A DNA stretch of 64,000 bases from Pseudomonas frederiksbergensis (GCF_001874645.1 NZ_CP017887.1:248001-312000); one strand, 5' to 3'; counted from the stretch's first letter, positions 9,416-18,041 are shown. Notes: generated by a model not told the origin, from the letters alone. Translations and numbers: made by a program.

Positions 9416-11439
9416 GCGTTATCTCCAATACTGCACAGGCCATCGCGACAAGCCTCGCAGAGCGGGCAGTAGTCAGTCGCTTTTTGCTGAGCCTCTAAAA
9501 CGAGGGATAGCGGACTCAGGATGATGGCGGGCAGCTCACTAGCCAGCGCCTCTGTTGCTTGTAGTGGCGCCATACCGGGCACGGGCGCACCACCCAACAC
9601 AATGGGTACACTGCTGAAGATGCCCCCGGCACTGATCACGATGTGCTGACCACCGGCCTGCAATGTCAGGCTCATGCCCGCATCGAGCACCACATTGCTG
9701 GCGGTGACATGCACCTGAGGCCCGGCCTGAATCACCAACGTCCCATCCGCCGTGGTACTGCTGTTGCCAGTGATGGAGATCAGCTCGTTTCCACCAATCA
9801 CGGTGTTACGTTGACCGTCGGTGGTGTGGGTTTCATCGCCCTTGATCAGGCTGGTGCTGTTGCGCCCGACCTGCTCAGCGCGGTCGTTGTCGATCTCGCT
9901 GGTGCTGTTGTTGCGGATCAGTTGTTCGAAGTCACGCTCGGCGCGCAGGTAGATTTTTTCCTGACCGGCGCGGTCCTCGATCATCAGCTCGTTAAAACCA
10001 CCTGAACTGGGCGAGCTGTGGCTGCGCAACACGGTTTTGGTCTTGTTCGCCGGCAACGGGTACGGCACCGGCCTCAATGTGTTGGGCACACAGCCGGTAA
10101 TTAACGGATGGTCGGGATTACCTTCCAGGTAGGTCACCACCACTTCCATACCGATGCGCGGAATGGTCACCGCACCAAAGTTTTCTCCGGCCCAACTGGA
10201 GGATACTCGTAGCCAGCAACTGCTCTTGTCGCTGCCCAGTTCGGCGCGATCCCAGTGAAACTCGACCTTCACCCGCCCGTACTCATCGCAAAAGATTTCT
10301 TCTCCTGCTGGCCCCGTCACACGCGCCGTTTGACTAACGAGTACTGCCGGGCGCGTGACCAACGGTGGACGGTAAAACACGTCCCAAGGAATGGCGCTGA
10401 AACTATTGCGGTACCCTTGGGTAAAGCCGTCTTCAGGTTTTACCTCGCTGGTGATCGCCTCCTCCAGCACCTGCGGCTGCTTGCCTTCGTGCTCCACATT
10501 CAGCAATAACCACAGGGCGTTACACGACGGACGCGGGTGCTCGCTCAGCGTGAAAAAATGCCCGCTGCGCAGGTTCGGCTGATCACTTTTGCCCTCGGCC
10601 AGTTGGTAGTCGGCACGGTGCCGCTCCAGGGCCTGCCGGGCCAGCTGCCGACCGCGCCGCTCATTGTCGATCAGCAGCGGCGAACGGTAATCCTCCAGCA
10701 CAGGACTGAACTCGGCGCTGAACTGACTCTCCAGCAACAGGCTGGGTCGAGTGAAGTCGTAATCGCGGCGGGTGACCTGGCTGGTACGCGTACTGAAACG
10801 CTGACTGAAACGCCGGACCACCGGATGATCGGCCACCTGACCACTGCCCTGCTGGTACGGCGTGGTCCCGAGGGTGGGGAAAAAGGTCTGATCGTCGGTG
10901 AAGGCCAGATAATGCCCGTCTGGGTTGTGCTGATGGTGCCAGGCGATACCCTCCTCACTGCACAGCCGCTGGACGAACTGGAAATCGCTTTCCCCGTATT
11001 GGGTGCAGTACTCGCGCGCGGGGCTGCTGCTGACATGAAAGGTATAGGCATCGGCCAGGATGCCGTGGCCTTTGAGGACCTGAGCGATGATTTGGGGAAC
11101 GGTCAGTTGCTGGAAAATCCGTTGCTGGTGACTGAACTGCAAGTAATGCAGGGCCGGGACCAGGGTCAGGTGGTAACGGGTCAAGCGTGGACCGGCATCG
11201 CCCACCCACACGTCTTCGATACGCCCATGCAGGCCTTCGCCATCGAGACCAAAACGCAGAAACGCCGGCTGACTGAGCAGACTCTCCAGATCGATATCGG
11301 GGCGCTCGCTGACCAGCTCAATGTGGATCGCATAAAGACTGCTGATGACTTCCGCGCCACGAAAGGCCAGCACTTTAAAGTCATGGCGCACCGTAGGAAT
11401 CAGCAGATCGAACTGCGCGGTATTGGCCGGGGCGAACAT
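9412..11439 (-). CDS. vgrG: VgrG, T6SS spike protein
   Basis: VgrG trimers form the puncturing tip of the T6SS tube. The 675-residue product starts at the ATG at 11439 (MFAPANTAQFDLLIPT); the open frame reaches further upstream but only the shorter form matches VgrG N-termini. It has the gp27-like part, the gp5 OB-fold with YGRVKVEFHWDRAE and WAGENFGAVTIPRIGMEVVV, and a beta-helix with repeated NTVIGGN/ISITGNSSTT turns. The C-terminus ends in a Cys-rich tail, DYCPLCEACRDG, which is probably where the adaptor or effector binds. It lies 163 bases downstream of hcp. Confidence 0.95.
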   Translation of the reverse strand: MFAPANTAQFDLLIPTVRHDFKVLAFRGAEVISSLYAIHIELVSERPDIDLESLLSQPAFLRFGLDGEGLHGRIEDVWVGDAGPRLTRYHLTLVPALHYLQFSHQQRIFQQLTVPQIIAQVLKGHGILADAYTFHVSSSPAREYCTQYGESDFQFVQRLCSEEGIAWHHQHNPDGHYLAFTDDQTFFPTLGTTPYQQGSGQVADHPVVRRFSQRFSTRTSQVTRRDYDFTRPSLLLESQFSAEFSPVLEDYRSPLLIDNERRGRQLARQALERHRADYQLAEGKSDQPNLRSGHFFTLSEHPRPSCNALWLLLNVEHEGKQPQVLEEAITSEVKPEDGFTQGYRNSFSAIPWDVFYRPPLVTRPAVLVSQTARVTGPAGEEIFCDEYGRVKVEFHWDRAELGSDKSSCWLRVSSSWAGENFGAVTIPRIGMEVVVTYLEGNPDHPLITGCVPNTLRPVPYPLPANKTKTVLRSHSSPSSGGFNELMIEDRAGQEKIYLRAERDFEQLIRNNSTSEIDNDRAEQVGRNSTSLIKGDETHTTDGQRNTVIGGNELISITGNSSTTADGTLVIQAGPQVHVTASNVVLDAGMSLTLQAGGQHIVISAGGIFSSVPIVLGGAPVPGMAPLQATEALASELPAIILSPLSLVLEAQQKATDYCPLCEACRDGLCSIGDNA

Positions 11440-11602
11440 AAGCGTGTCCTTGGGCGAGAGAAAGAAACCGTTGAAAATGAACGCCAGGCCCTGAGCCACT
11501 GATAAGCGGCACAGGACATCACCACGCATGGCTGAACGGCTCAGTCATGCACAGCACCCGACGCTGTCACGACGGGCGCGGGCCGAGGCGGATCGCTCAG
11601 GT

Positions 11603-12121
11603 TTAGCCGGCGACCGGGGTGCGCCAGTCATCGGAACCGGAAGTGCCGCAGACTTCGTGGGTCCAAGTGATCTTGCGGTAGGTGAAGTGCACGTCTTCCA
11701 GATGGGTGAAGTGGGCGTTTGCCGGGTCCTGGCAGTTGTGCATGTAGTCCTTGATGTCGACGATGATCGCGTCTTCAAGTTTGGTGGTGTAGTAGTGCTC
11801 TTGGGTGCCAGCAGCCGAAGTGCGGTACCACTGAATAGTGATTTCGCTCAAACGCTCGCCGGAAGTCAGGGCAGCCAGCAGAAGCGGCGAGGCTTTGTCG
11901 AAGACCTTGGTGATGACCACTGGTTTGTGCACGCGTTGACCGGTCGGCTGGCCGGACTGCGGGTCACGCGGGATGATCACTTCGTGGCTGAAACCCTGGA
12001 CCATCACCTGGTCTTCGTGACCTTCCTGGTAGGTGTTGCCCACCGAATCGGCGGTAAAGGCGCCAGCAGTAATCAAGCCTTGTTTGGTGCCGGTGATGGA
12101 CATGTAGGCAGGTGTAGCCAT
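11603..12121 (-). CDS. hcp: Hcp, T6SS tube protein
   Basis: Hcp hexamers stack into the inner tube of the T6SS and are exported on firing. The 172-residue product starts MATPAYMSITGTKQGLITAG and shows the conserved QVMVQGFSHEV and SPLLLAALTSGERLSEITIQ stretches. An AAGGAG ribosome site lies seven bases before the ATG. Upstream are a predicted leader hairpin, a sigma-54-like promoter and three palindromes, so it is probably expressed as its own unit, with vgrG downstream. Confidence 0.96.
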   Translation of the reverse strand: MATPAYMSITGTKQGLITAGAFTADSVGNTYQEGHEDQVMVQGFSHEVIIPRDPQSGQPTGQRVHKPVVITKVFDKASPLLLAALTSGERLSEITIQWYRTSAAGTQEHYYTTKLEDAIIVDIKDYMHNCQDPANAHFTHLEDVHFTYRKITWTHEVCGTSGSDDWRTPVAG

Positions 12122-12149
12122 GGTGACACTCCTTGCTGAAAAAGAGGAC

Positions 12150-12173
12150 TTGACAGGCCGAATTGCCTGCCAA
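12150..12173 (-). promoter_or_regulatory. Hairpin in the hcp leader
   Basis: In the hcp direction the leader contains a stem of TTGGCAGGC and GCCTGTCAA (8 of 9 positions pair) around a short AT-containing loop, followed by GTCCTC and a run of T. It would lie inside the 5' untranslated RNA if transcription starts near 12178. It could act as an attenuator, a stability element or a binding site; the sequence does not say which. Confidence 0.4.
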
Positions 12174-12188
12174 GGCCTGACTTAACAG

Positions 12189-12204
12189 ATCAAGGTTCGT
12201 GCCA
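12189..12204 (-). promoter_or_regulatory. Sigma-54-type promoter of hcp
   Basis: The minus strand reads TGGCACGAACCTTGAT. This matches the RpoN consensus TGGCACG-N4-TTGCW except for A in place of C at the -12 element, with correct spacing. It lies about 70 bases before the hcp start codon. Control of hcp genes by RpoN with a VasH-type activator is known in other T6SS loci. Confidence 0.6.
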
Positions 12205-12270
12205 CTCTTAAAATATCGTTTAATAACAATGAGATGGAGTTATTTTCACGATCAAACTCATTTTTAAACT

Positions 12271-12341
12271 GCGCAACTTCTTGCGCAGATCACCTACAAA
12301 GTGCGCAACTTCTTGCGCAGCACTGCGCAAGAAGTTGCGCA
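12271..12341. repeat. Three palindromic repeats upstream of hcp (possible activator sites)
   Basis: Three copies of an 18-base palindrome of the form TGCGCAA-4 bases-TTGCGCA occur at 12271-12288, 12302-12319 and 12324-12341. The middle four bases are CTTC in the first two and GAAG in the third, so copies two and three form a larger perfect inverted repeat (12301-12320 with 12323-12342). They sit about 65-150 bases upstream of the sigma-54-type promoter, which is where enhancer-binding proteins bind. A REP-like element is the alternative. Confidence 0.65.
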
Positions 12342-12560
12342 CTATGGCGATAGGCCTTCTTTAAAAAGTTGTGGCAACAATCAAGGCGTTGTGAGGGTCT
12401 TTCCTCGATTTATTGGATAAAAACCTGCCTGAAATGCATGAAAAAACGCCCTCGTAAAATCACGATATGGACTCCTCCTAGTTCGGCCAGGGGGCGTAAA
12501 TTAAGCAACGTGCGCTGGATGCAGCCCTGCAACTCGCGGCCTGAAATGCCCCAACCATCA

Positions 12561-12595
12561 CGCCCGTTGAGCACCGAGCTCAACGGGCGTTTCTG
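12561..12595 (+). terminator. Rho-independent terminator, plus strand
   Basis: CGCCCGTTGAG (12561-12571) pairs perfectly with CTCAACGGGCG (12579-12589) across a 7-base loop, followed by TTTCT. It would end a plus-strand transcript, but I see no convincing gene between 12345 and 12560. A small RNA or a lost gene could explain it. The rest of 12345-12784 shows no gene. Confidence 0.6.
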
Positions 12596-12815
12596 TCTCC
12601 GCAAGGCAACCTCGATGATCGCGACTCCCCTCAACAGCTTTCGTACGCTGGCAGCCCGCTTACAGTATTTCCAAACAGTTTCCGGTCTGCTGATCGATTG
12701 AAGCCGACGTTTTGGCCTCGCCAAAGCCATAATTTGATTTCCCCAAGACCTAGTCCCACTTCCGGCTTCGTATAAAGCGGCGTTTTTCAAGGTAGTTGTC
12801 GCGTCAACCGTTTTT

Positions 12816-13841
12816 CTATGCCGCTTTTCTAACGGCCTGCTGTTCCCGATCCGGGTTCAGCAGCACCGTTCCTATCGGCTCCCAGTTGCGTGTTTGTCCA
12901 GACCACCGCTCAGGAGTTTTCTGACGTGCCTGCTCATACAGCTCGCGTCGTCGTGTCAGGATCTGATGATCTTGCCCGAGATGGCGCTCTGACGGTGTGA
13001 CGAAGCGGATCCGGCTGTGCCTGTGTTCGTTGTTATACCAGCGCATAAAATCCCTCACCCAACCCCGCGCTACGTCCAAGCTGGCGAAGCCTTCAAGGGG
13101 CCATTGCGGGCAATACTTGAGCGTTCTAAACAGTGACCTCACACGCGGTCGGCCACGAGATGGTGTGATGCCCAGCTCGTACATCTTGCTTAACAGCGTC
13201 AGCGATTTCATCGGTGCTCCGTTATCAGAGTGCAACACCAACGGCTTACGCAGGCACTTCTCGCTGATCACGCTGCGTTGCAGCAGAGCAGCTGCTTTCT
13301 CTCCGCTCTCTTCTTCATAAACTTCCCAACCCACTGCCTTGCGGCTGTGAATATCCAAGATCAAATACAGGTAGTAATACTTGCTGCGTATGGGCGCCGG
13401 AAGGTAGGTGATGTCCCACGACCACACCTGGTTGGGCTCCCGAGCCGCATGTGTTGTTGGCATTACAACCCGCTGAGGTCGTCGACTGCGGCCTCTATGG
13501 TGCTGTTGGCCGGCTGCTCGCAAGACGCGATAAAACGTCGCTTCCGACGCCAGATACCGCGCCTCGTCTGCCAAACGTGGAACGATCTGGCTCGGAGGCA
13601 AATGCGCGTACGTCGGGCTGTTGCACAGCGCCACGATGGCGTGTCGCTCGATTTCGCTCAGAGCATTACGCGGTTTTGGCCGCACGGTGGTGCTGCGCGC
13701 ATCGGCTTGCAGCTCCGGCGGTTGGGTCCAGCGCTGCAAGGTTCTGAGCGATAGTCCGACTTCTTGGCAGGCCCGTATTTTTCGCGCTCCCGCTACGATC
13801 GCTTCGATCAACCAACCGACCAATAACTGCCGTTCCGGCAA
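12816..13841 (-). CDS. IS3-family transposase OrfB, catalytic Glu deleted
   Basis: The 341-residue frame is an rve-type DDE integrase. The first Asp is in VWSWDITYLP and the second in LHSDNGAPM. In related IS3 transposases a short segment with the pattern RPRVSNDNPYSES comes before LFRTLKYCPQ and carries the catalytic Glu. Here GRPRV runs directly into RSLFRTLKYCPQ, so about eight or nine residues including that Glu are missing without loss of frame. The protein should be inactive. It would normally be made as an OrfAB fusion by frameshifting at 13886-13892. Confidence 0.85.
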   Translation of the reverse strand: MPERQLLVGWLIEAIVAGARKIRACQEVGLSLRTLQRWTQPPELQADARSTTVRPKPRNALSEIERHAIVALCNSPTYAHLPPSQIVPRLADEARYLASEATFYRVLRAAGQQHHRGRSRRPQRVVMPTTHAAREPNQVWSWDITYLPAPIRSKYYYLYLILDIHSRKAVGWEVYEEESGEKAAALLQRSVISEKCLRKPLVLHSDNGAPMKSLTLLSKMYELGITPSRGRPRVRSLFRTLKYCPQWPLEGFASLDVARGWVRDFMRWYNNEHRHSRIRFVTPSERHLGQDHQILTRRRELYEQARQKTPERWSGQTRNWEPIGTVLLNPDREQQAVRKAA

Positions 13842-13846
13842 AGAAG

Positions 13847-14344
13847 TCAGTTGTCCTCGTCGTCGGTCCCCCAGTAATCGTTGAGCTTTTTTCGCAGCAC
13901 TAACAACGCTGCGGTTTCGGCCAAGGCAGCATCTTTACGGCGCAGTTCACGCTCCAGTTCCAGGATGCGTTTCTTGTCTTTGCGCGTCTGTTCATGATCA
14001 GCCATCTTTTGCGCCTGCACCGCTTCTTGACCGCTGATGCAGGCCTGACGCCAGGCATTAAGCTGTTCAGGGTACAGGCCGTTTCGACGGCAATATTCGC
14101 CCAACTCAAGCTGCGTCAGACTAGCCGTTTCAAGGACGGCAGCAAACCGGGCTTCAGCAGACCATTTATCAGAAAGCAGTAGGTCGTCTGGCACTTTACT
14201 TCCTTGGTTGGCCAACTTGCGCCAGAGGTACATCGATACATCACTGACTCCTTCCCGGCGACAAACCTCAGCCACGGTCAGGCTCAGCGGGGGAAGCAAC
14301 ATCTTCAGCAATGCGGCTTTACGTTCGGGTGAATAGTACGTCAC
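13847..14344 (-). CDS. IS3-family transposase OrfA
   Basis: OrfA is the DNA-binding helix-turn-helix part of the transposase. I start it at the GTG at 14344 (MTYYSPERKAALLKM), giving 165 residues; an in-frame TTG further upstream lies inside the terminal repeat. The helix-turn-helix is around VAEVCRREGVSDVSMYLWRK, and the C-terminal third (KDKKRILELERELRRKDAAL) is a leucine zipper. Its end overlaps the extended OrfB frame. Confidence 0.8.
   Translation of the reverse strand: MTYYSPERKAALLKMLLPPLSLTVAEVCRREGVSDVSMYLWRKLANQGSKVPDDLLLSDKWSAEARFAAVLETASLTQLELGEYCRRNGLYPEQLNAWRQACISGQEAVQAQKMADHEQTRKDKKRILELERELRRKDAALAETAALLVLRKKLNDYWGTDDEDN
13886..13892 (-). other. A6G slippery heptamer for -1 frameshifting
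   Basis: The minus strand reads A-AAA-AAG close to the end of OrfA. A -1 slip here continues into the OrfB frame as KKAQRLLGDRRRGQLTSLPE and joins the two proteins. A6G is the common slippery site of IS3-family elements. Confidence 0.7.
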
Positions 14345-14701
14345 AACCTGTCTCTTTCCGCCCTCGGTGTGCTTTTGGGGGTAAATCCAGAGAGGCGACA
14401 ACTATCCTGACACCGGGGGAAAGACAACGAGCTGCTCAGGGTCATACCGGAAAGTAAAACAGTAGTTCGCTCTCACCAAAGGACCGTCATCCCGCGCACA
14501 GGCAAGCTGAGGGTGCGAGCGAGTTTTCTTTGATATTCGCGGGAGGTGGCAGCATTGCCGAGATGGGTTGGGCATTTAAAAATCTCGATACTTAACTTGA
14601 AAATCAGAATATCGACCCCATTTGAATTTTCGAGCGTCGAAGGTAAGTAACCGTTTCAGCGCCCTATCAACAACACAAACTTTTGAATGCAAGGAAATCT
14701 A

Positions 14702-14830
14702 ATGTTTACAGATATCAAGCCTGGACCTAAGCCAGCACGAGAAGATGGAAAAGATGACAGAAGACGTCATGTAAACCCAGAAAACAAACCAAAGCACCCA
14801 ACGCTGCCGACCCATAAACCTACCAAGTAA
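14702..14830 (+). CDS. Small basic ORF, 42 residues, unknown
   Basis: An ATG with AAGGAAA upstream opens a 42-residue frame, MFTDIKPGPKPAREDGKDDR followed by a Lys/Pro/His-rich end. It is very hydrophilic with no recognised family. The acceptable ribosome site is the only positive evidence, so it may be chance. The surrounding stretch 14413-14983 shows nothing else I can support. Confidence 0.3.
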   Translation: MFTDIKPGPKPAREDGKDDRRRHVNPENKPKHPTLPTHKPTK

Positions 14831-14983
14831 ATGGTACCTCGGGTCACATACATGCAATGGACGACCAGCAAGGCTGCGCCAGTTCTCTTTTAATATCTGA
14901 ATTGGAGCAGGTTCGATCCATTGCTTGACGACGCGTCAAGTCGATCTGCGCCCATTGGAGAACGAGCCGCTCATTAATCAGAT

Positions 14984-15120
14984 AAGTTTTCAGACGCTGA
15001 ATACGCAGGCAAGCGCAATCAAACACGCCGCGAACGTTTGCTCGCCGAGGTGGATCAGGTCGTACCCTGAACTGGCCTGTATGGCTAATCGAGCCGTTCT
15101 ACCCCAAGACAGGCAGCGGT
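14984..15120 (+). pseudogene. IS5-family transposase, N-terminal remnant
   Basis: The plus strand reads KFSDAEYAGKRNQTRRERLL then AEVDQVVP, and after a frame change WPVWLIEPFYPKTGSG. This is the conserved N-terminus of IS5-group transposases (FSDAEYAGKR-x-TRRE...VVPW...LIEPxYPKxG). The remainder of the gene is absent. It may be related to the C-terminal remnant at 4766-4985, although the two cover different ends of the protein and lie 10 kb apart on opposite strands. Confidence 0.7.
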
Positions 15121-15206
15121 AGTACCCCCCGACACTGCCGCCCTCTCGACAACCTCAACTTAACGCCCTCTCAACGACGACCGAGTCGCCCCGCCAAACT
15201 TTCAAC

Positions 15207-15436
15207 TCAACTGATCAGCAACTCTCGGTCCGCCGCTTCCAAGGCGCAAAGCAAATCGTAGATACGCCGCGACTGACCCGCAGGACGCGAGCTAGCCTCT
15301 GCCAGCAACTACCAAAGATCGATGCCAACTCAACCAGCCGCTCAATACCGGGCATTACGATCCCACGTTCGATAGGGGATACCGCTTCGTTGCCAACGCC
15401 CAGACGCTCGGCTTCCACCTCTGGGTAAACCCACAT
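15207..15436 (-). pseudogene. XRE-type regulator, frameshifted remnant
   Basis: The minus strand reads AERLGVGNEAVSPIERGIVM and PGIERLVELASIFG, the second and third helices of an XRE-type helix-turn-helix. After a frame change it reads AGQSRRIYDLLCALEAADRE and LLIS then a stop, like the C-terminal helix of these regulators. The start and first helix are missing. It is a broken DNA-binding protein. Confidence 0.55.
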
Positions 15437-15582
15437 TGCACACGCTGGCGGGCTATCTCTTGACTGTGATGTTGGAGGATAGTGACTTCGTGCTGGACGC
15501 GATATTCAATCGACTGACCACGCAACGGGATGTACCGATCCCCACCGAGCTGAAATCGAAAGGCTCAGTGCAACTGGCATAA
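15424..15582 (+). pseudogene. C-terminal fragment of an unknown protein
   Basis: The plus strand has an open frame without a start codon. It reads GKPTLHTLAGYLLTVMLEDS, then DFVLDAIFNRLTTQRDVPIP, and ends KSKGSVQLA and a stop. The composition is that of a real folded protein rather than random frame. I do not recognise the family. Its 5' end abuts the XRE remnant, so it is probably a truncated gene left by rearrangement. Confidence 0.35.
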
Positions 15583-15824
15583 CACGTCTGCATGGATGCA
15601 AGGTCTCGGAGCCCACCAGGAGCAAGGCGGCGCATCGGTGAGCTCCGGCGGAGCGCTCTAGGGGATCGACTCGCACCTCACCAACACCACAATGGGCGTT
15701 CTGTTCGGCAATACACGGTAACAGGTGGACGCCCCATATCGTTCGGCCACCGGCATGAGGCCTTCATAGCCAGGTCCTACCCAGCAAATATTGCGGGCCG
15801 TATCGACCTAGAACTACGAGCAAA

Positions 15825-16556
15825 TCATTCTGATTGCTTCGACTGCTTCCGGCGCTCGGCTGGATTAAAAGCGAATGCATCAGGTTTGATGGACAGCATG
15901 CCAGGCCGGTTCTTAAACCACTTATTGAGCGCCTCGACCTGGCCAGGGGTTAGAGCGAGGTCTCGATGCAATGAACGCTTCAGATCGGAGATAAAGTCAG
16001 AGCTCTCTTTAGCCAGGAAGTAATTGATCCAGTAGTTGCAGGCGTAGATAGCCTGAAGGTTCTTGATTGAAACCTCAGGGCGAACAGTTTGTACCTTGGC
16101 CATCAAGTTGTTCAGATATCGATAGTCACCGTCTGCCAAGACTGCCCCCCGTAGCTTCTCCGCGAGAGTCACCAATCGCTCAAATTTCATGTCGCGGAAA
16201 TCACCCAGCTTTTCAACCCGCAGCAGGAGATAGCACTCAGCCATACGGCGCTGTATTTCTTCTTTGTTGGTAGCACCCCGACTAACCTCGCCGATTACAC
16301 TTGCTGCTGCAGTCGCTTGCCCACCTGGTCCGCCCCGAGTCAACTCAGGCTCATCACCTTCGAAAGCGGCAGCCGTAAGATCTGGGATCTTCTCCTTCGG
16401 ATTGACCGAGTTATTTTTTGCACAGACGGGGCCTGCCTGCACCTCACGACCTTCGTCGTCGACAAGGATGCGTACCTTTCCTGAGCGGAGTCTGTTGCCG
16501 CAAAAGTTACATTCGTCGTTGGTGGAGAAGTCCACACGTAAGCTGATGTATGCCAT
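15825..16556 (-). CDS. Hypothetical protein with N-terminal Cys-rich zinc-finger-like segment
   Basis: The 243-residue protein is intact but of no family I recognise. Residues 15-50 contain CNFCG and later GPVCAKN, a probable zinc or iron site. The middle has an Ala/Gly-rich linker (GGPGGQATAAASVIGEVSRG), then a helical domain with NYWINYFLAKESSDF, and a Lys/Gln-rich end. It starts MAYISLRVDF at an ATG with GAGGAA upstream. It is surrounded by insertion-sequence and inovirus-type remnants, so it is probably cargo of a mobile element. The gap 15583-15824 shows no gene. Confidence 0.6.
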   Translation of the reverse strand: MAYISLRVDFSTNDECNFCGNRLRSGKVRILVDDEGREVQAGPVCAKNNSVNPKEKIPDLTAAAFEGDEPELTRGGPGGQATAAASVIGEVSRGATNKEEIQRRMAECYLLLRVEKLGDFRDMKFERLVTLAEKLRGAVLADGDYRYLNNLMAKVQTVRPEVSIKNLQAIYACNYWINYFLAKESSDFISDLKRSLHRDLALTPGQVEALNKWFKNRPGMLSIKPDAFAFNPAERRKQSKQSE

Positions 16557-16736
16557 TGATTCCTCGCTGCCGGATTCCGGTTCTCTATCACTAGAGGCTT
16601 TCTGCCGGCGAGATTAACCGCGCTCCGATAAAATACAAAGAGTCAATTCGTACCACCTCCTAGCCCCTTCTGGTCGCTGATGAGACTTGCCGCTGGCATG
16701 GGTTTGGCTAGCGAAATCATGCTGCACACATAACCC

Positions 16737-16984
16737 CTAGAGGCTCAGGTAAGGGCGACAGGTGATGCAATTCGGCGCCAGTTTGCGCATGTGTTCGGGC
16801 ATTTTCGACTTCATAAACCAAGGGCCGGTCCTGCTGTTCGCCACCTCGACGTCCAGCACCAGATTGACGTGATTGAACGACGTGGCCAGTGGCACTACGA
16901 AGCTCCATCTTAAGGAATGGTTGAAGCGCTCGACCTTGCCCTTTGTCTGCACGAGAAAAGGCTCGTGAGAATCAGCCAAGCGCT
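16737..16984 (-). pseudogene. IS21-family IstA transposase, C-terminal remnant
   Basis: The minus strand reads LVQTKGKVERFNHSLRWSFV and VPLATSFNHVNLVLDVEVAN, which is the IstA region holding the catalytic Glu (TKGKVERFN). After a frame change the reading continues RTHAQTGAELHHLSPLPEP, matching the usual R-V-H-G-T-T-G-E region. The rest of istA and all of istB are absent. The stretch 16557-16736 has no gene. Confidence 0.65.
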
Positions 16985-17039
16985 GCCTGAGTGCTCTGCT
17001 AGATAAACCATTATCCTCTGCGGGTATCGAATCTGTGCT

Positions 17040-17157
17040 GACGATCCCCATAGGACTTCGTAGCGGCCTTGCACAAATAGCTGGCCCGCCGGAATAACTC
17101 CGGCAACTGATCCACCTTGCCGCTGGGAACGTCCCGGCATATCCGATACCTGTACTG
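17040..17157 (-). pseudogene. Inovirus Gp2-like protein, C-terminal fragment
   Basis: The minus strand reads YRYRICRDVPSGKVDQLPEL and FRRASYLCKAATKSYG. This closely matches the C-terminus of the intact Gp2-like protein at 18042-18743 (EYRIDRHVRPDDEDELPALF then YRASYLCKAATKSYG). It is cut off on its 3' side, where the IS21 remnant begins. It is a second, truncated copy of the same gene family. Confidence 0.65.
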
Positions 17158-17160
17158 ATC

Positions 17161-17859
17161 TCAGACTGATAGCCTGCGCAAAGTGCCTTTGCGCATGCAC
17201 TTCGCCCCCATGGGCTTGAGCCGCAGATGCTGAGTGTCTTTACCCAGATAGCGCATCGCGTGATGGACCTTTGGCCGAATATCTGTCACTACCGTAGCGT
17301 CCCTTGTCATCATTGCAGCTGTGGCAATACCCCTGACCTCGGGTAATCTGCTCCCATAGCCGACCAATCTGCCGGGCCTTAGCGAAATCACTGCGTACAT
17401 CGGCTCCGTTGAAGAAGAAGGCAGCATGGATGTGATAGCCCCTCTCCTCAACCTGCTCGACGCTGCAGATGTATTCGGTCAGATGGTCAAAGATAGAATT
17501 GCGCTCAATTTCTCTGGCCAGCCTATCCTGATCAGTAAATGCCTACTCGACACGCAACCGAGCTTGCACCACAGAGAGGTAACACAGGTCGACTCGGACC
17601 ACCACGGTATGTAGTTACGGTTAAGCACACGGTCAGTGTACTCAGCGATTTTGGCCTGTTTATCCTTGGCATGGTAACGACGATCTACCTTCCCACGTAG
17701 ATACCCTTTTGCGCCTGTCAGCTGGCGGATACGATCAGTCATTGAGCAGGGATTGATCACCCTGTCGCTGCTGCCATTGTTTGAATGGATGGGAATGGGT
17801 GCCTTCGCCGTCGTGCCGCTGGCTTCCCCGGTATGGAATAGGTTGGTTACTACGATCAC
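17161..17859 (-). pseudogene. Inovirus Gp2/YagK-type replication protein, frameshifted
   Basis: The start of the gene reads MIVVTNLFHTGEASGTTAKA and later RYHAKDKQAKIAEYTDRVLN. In a second frame it continues RLAREIERNSIFDHLTEYIC and SVEQVEERGYHIHAAFFFNG, and it ends in another frame as MRYLGKDTQHLRLKPMGAKC. The GYHIHAAFFF motif places it in the YagK/YfjJ or inovirus Gp2 group. At least two frameshifts break it. It is more divergent from the intact neighbour at 18042 than the fragment at 17040 is. Confidence 0.7.
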
Positions 17860-18041
17860 GTGACAGCTCGCAAAGTGCGAGGACTAATAATGGCTCACTC
17901 CGGAAGCATTCATCACCTCAATGACGATCGCGGAAAACGTCGAGGCTGCCAGCCCATTCCTGCGCCTGAGCCAACGACCGAATGAAGTAATCAAGCACTA
18001 CTACCGAAGATCCTCTCGCCAAACACGCCCAAACTGCGCAC

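Larger units (their letters stand above)
12785..14412 (-). mobile_element. IS3-family insertion sequence
   Basis: About 1.63 kb carrying two overlapping-frame transposase genes. The ends are imperfect inverted repeats: TTTCAAGGTAGTTGTCGC at the left (from 12785) and, read inward from the right end at 14412, TGTCAGGATAGTTGTCGC. The two agree at most positions. I see no clear target duplication, so the borders are approximate to a few bases. Confidence 0.8.

Noticed and set aside
10537..11502. Open frame of 321 codons opposite vgrG
   Set aside because: Antisense to vgrG, with no ribosome site or family match.
12271..12341. CRISPR array
   Set aside because: The three repeats are palindromic, one is inverted, spacing is irregular and no spacer-like or cas sequence is near.
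12410..12790. 126-codon minus-strand frame beside the IS3 element
   Set aside because: No ribosome site, crosses a perfect plus-strand terminator and has shadow-like composition.
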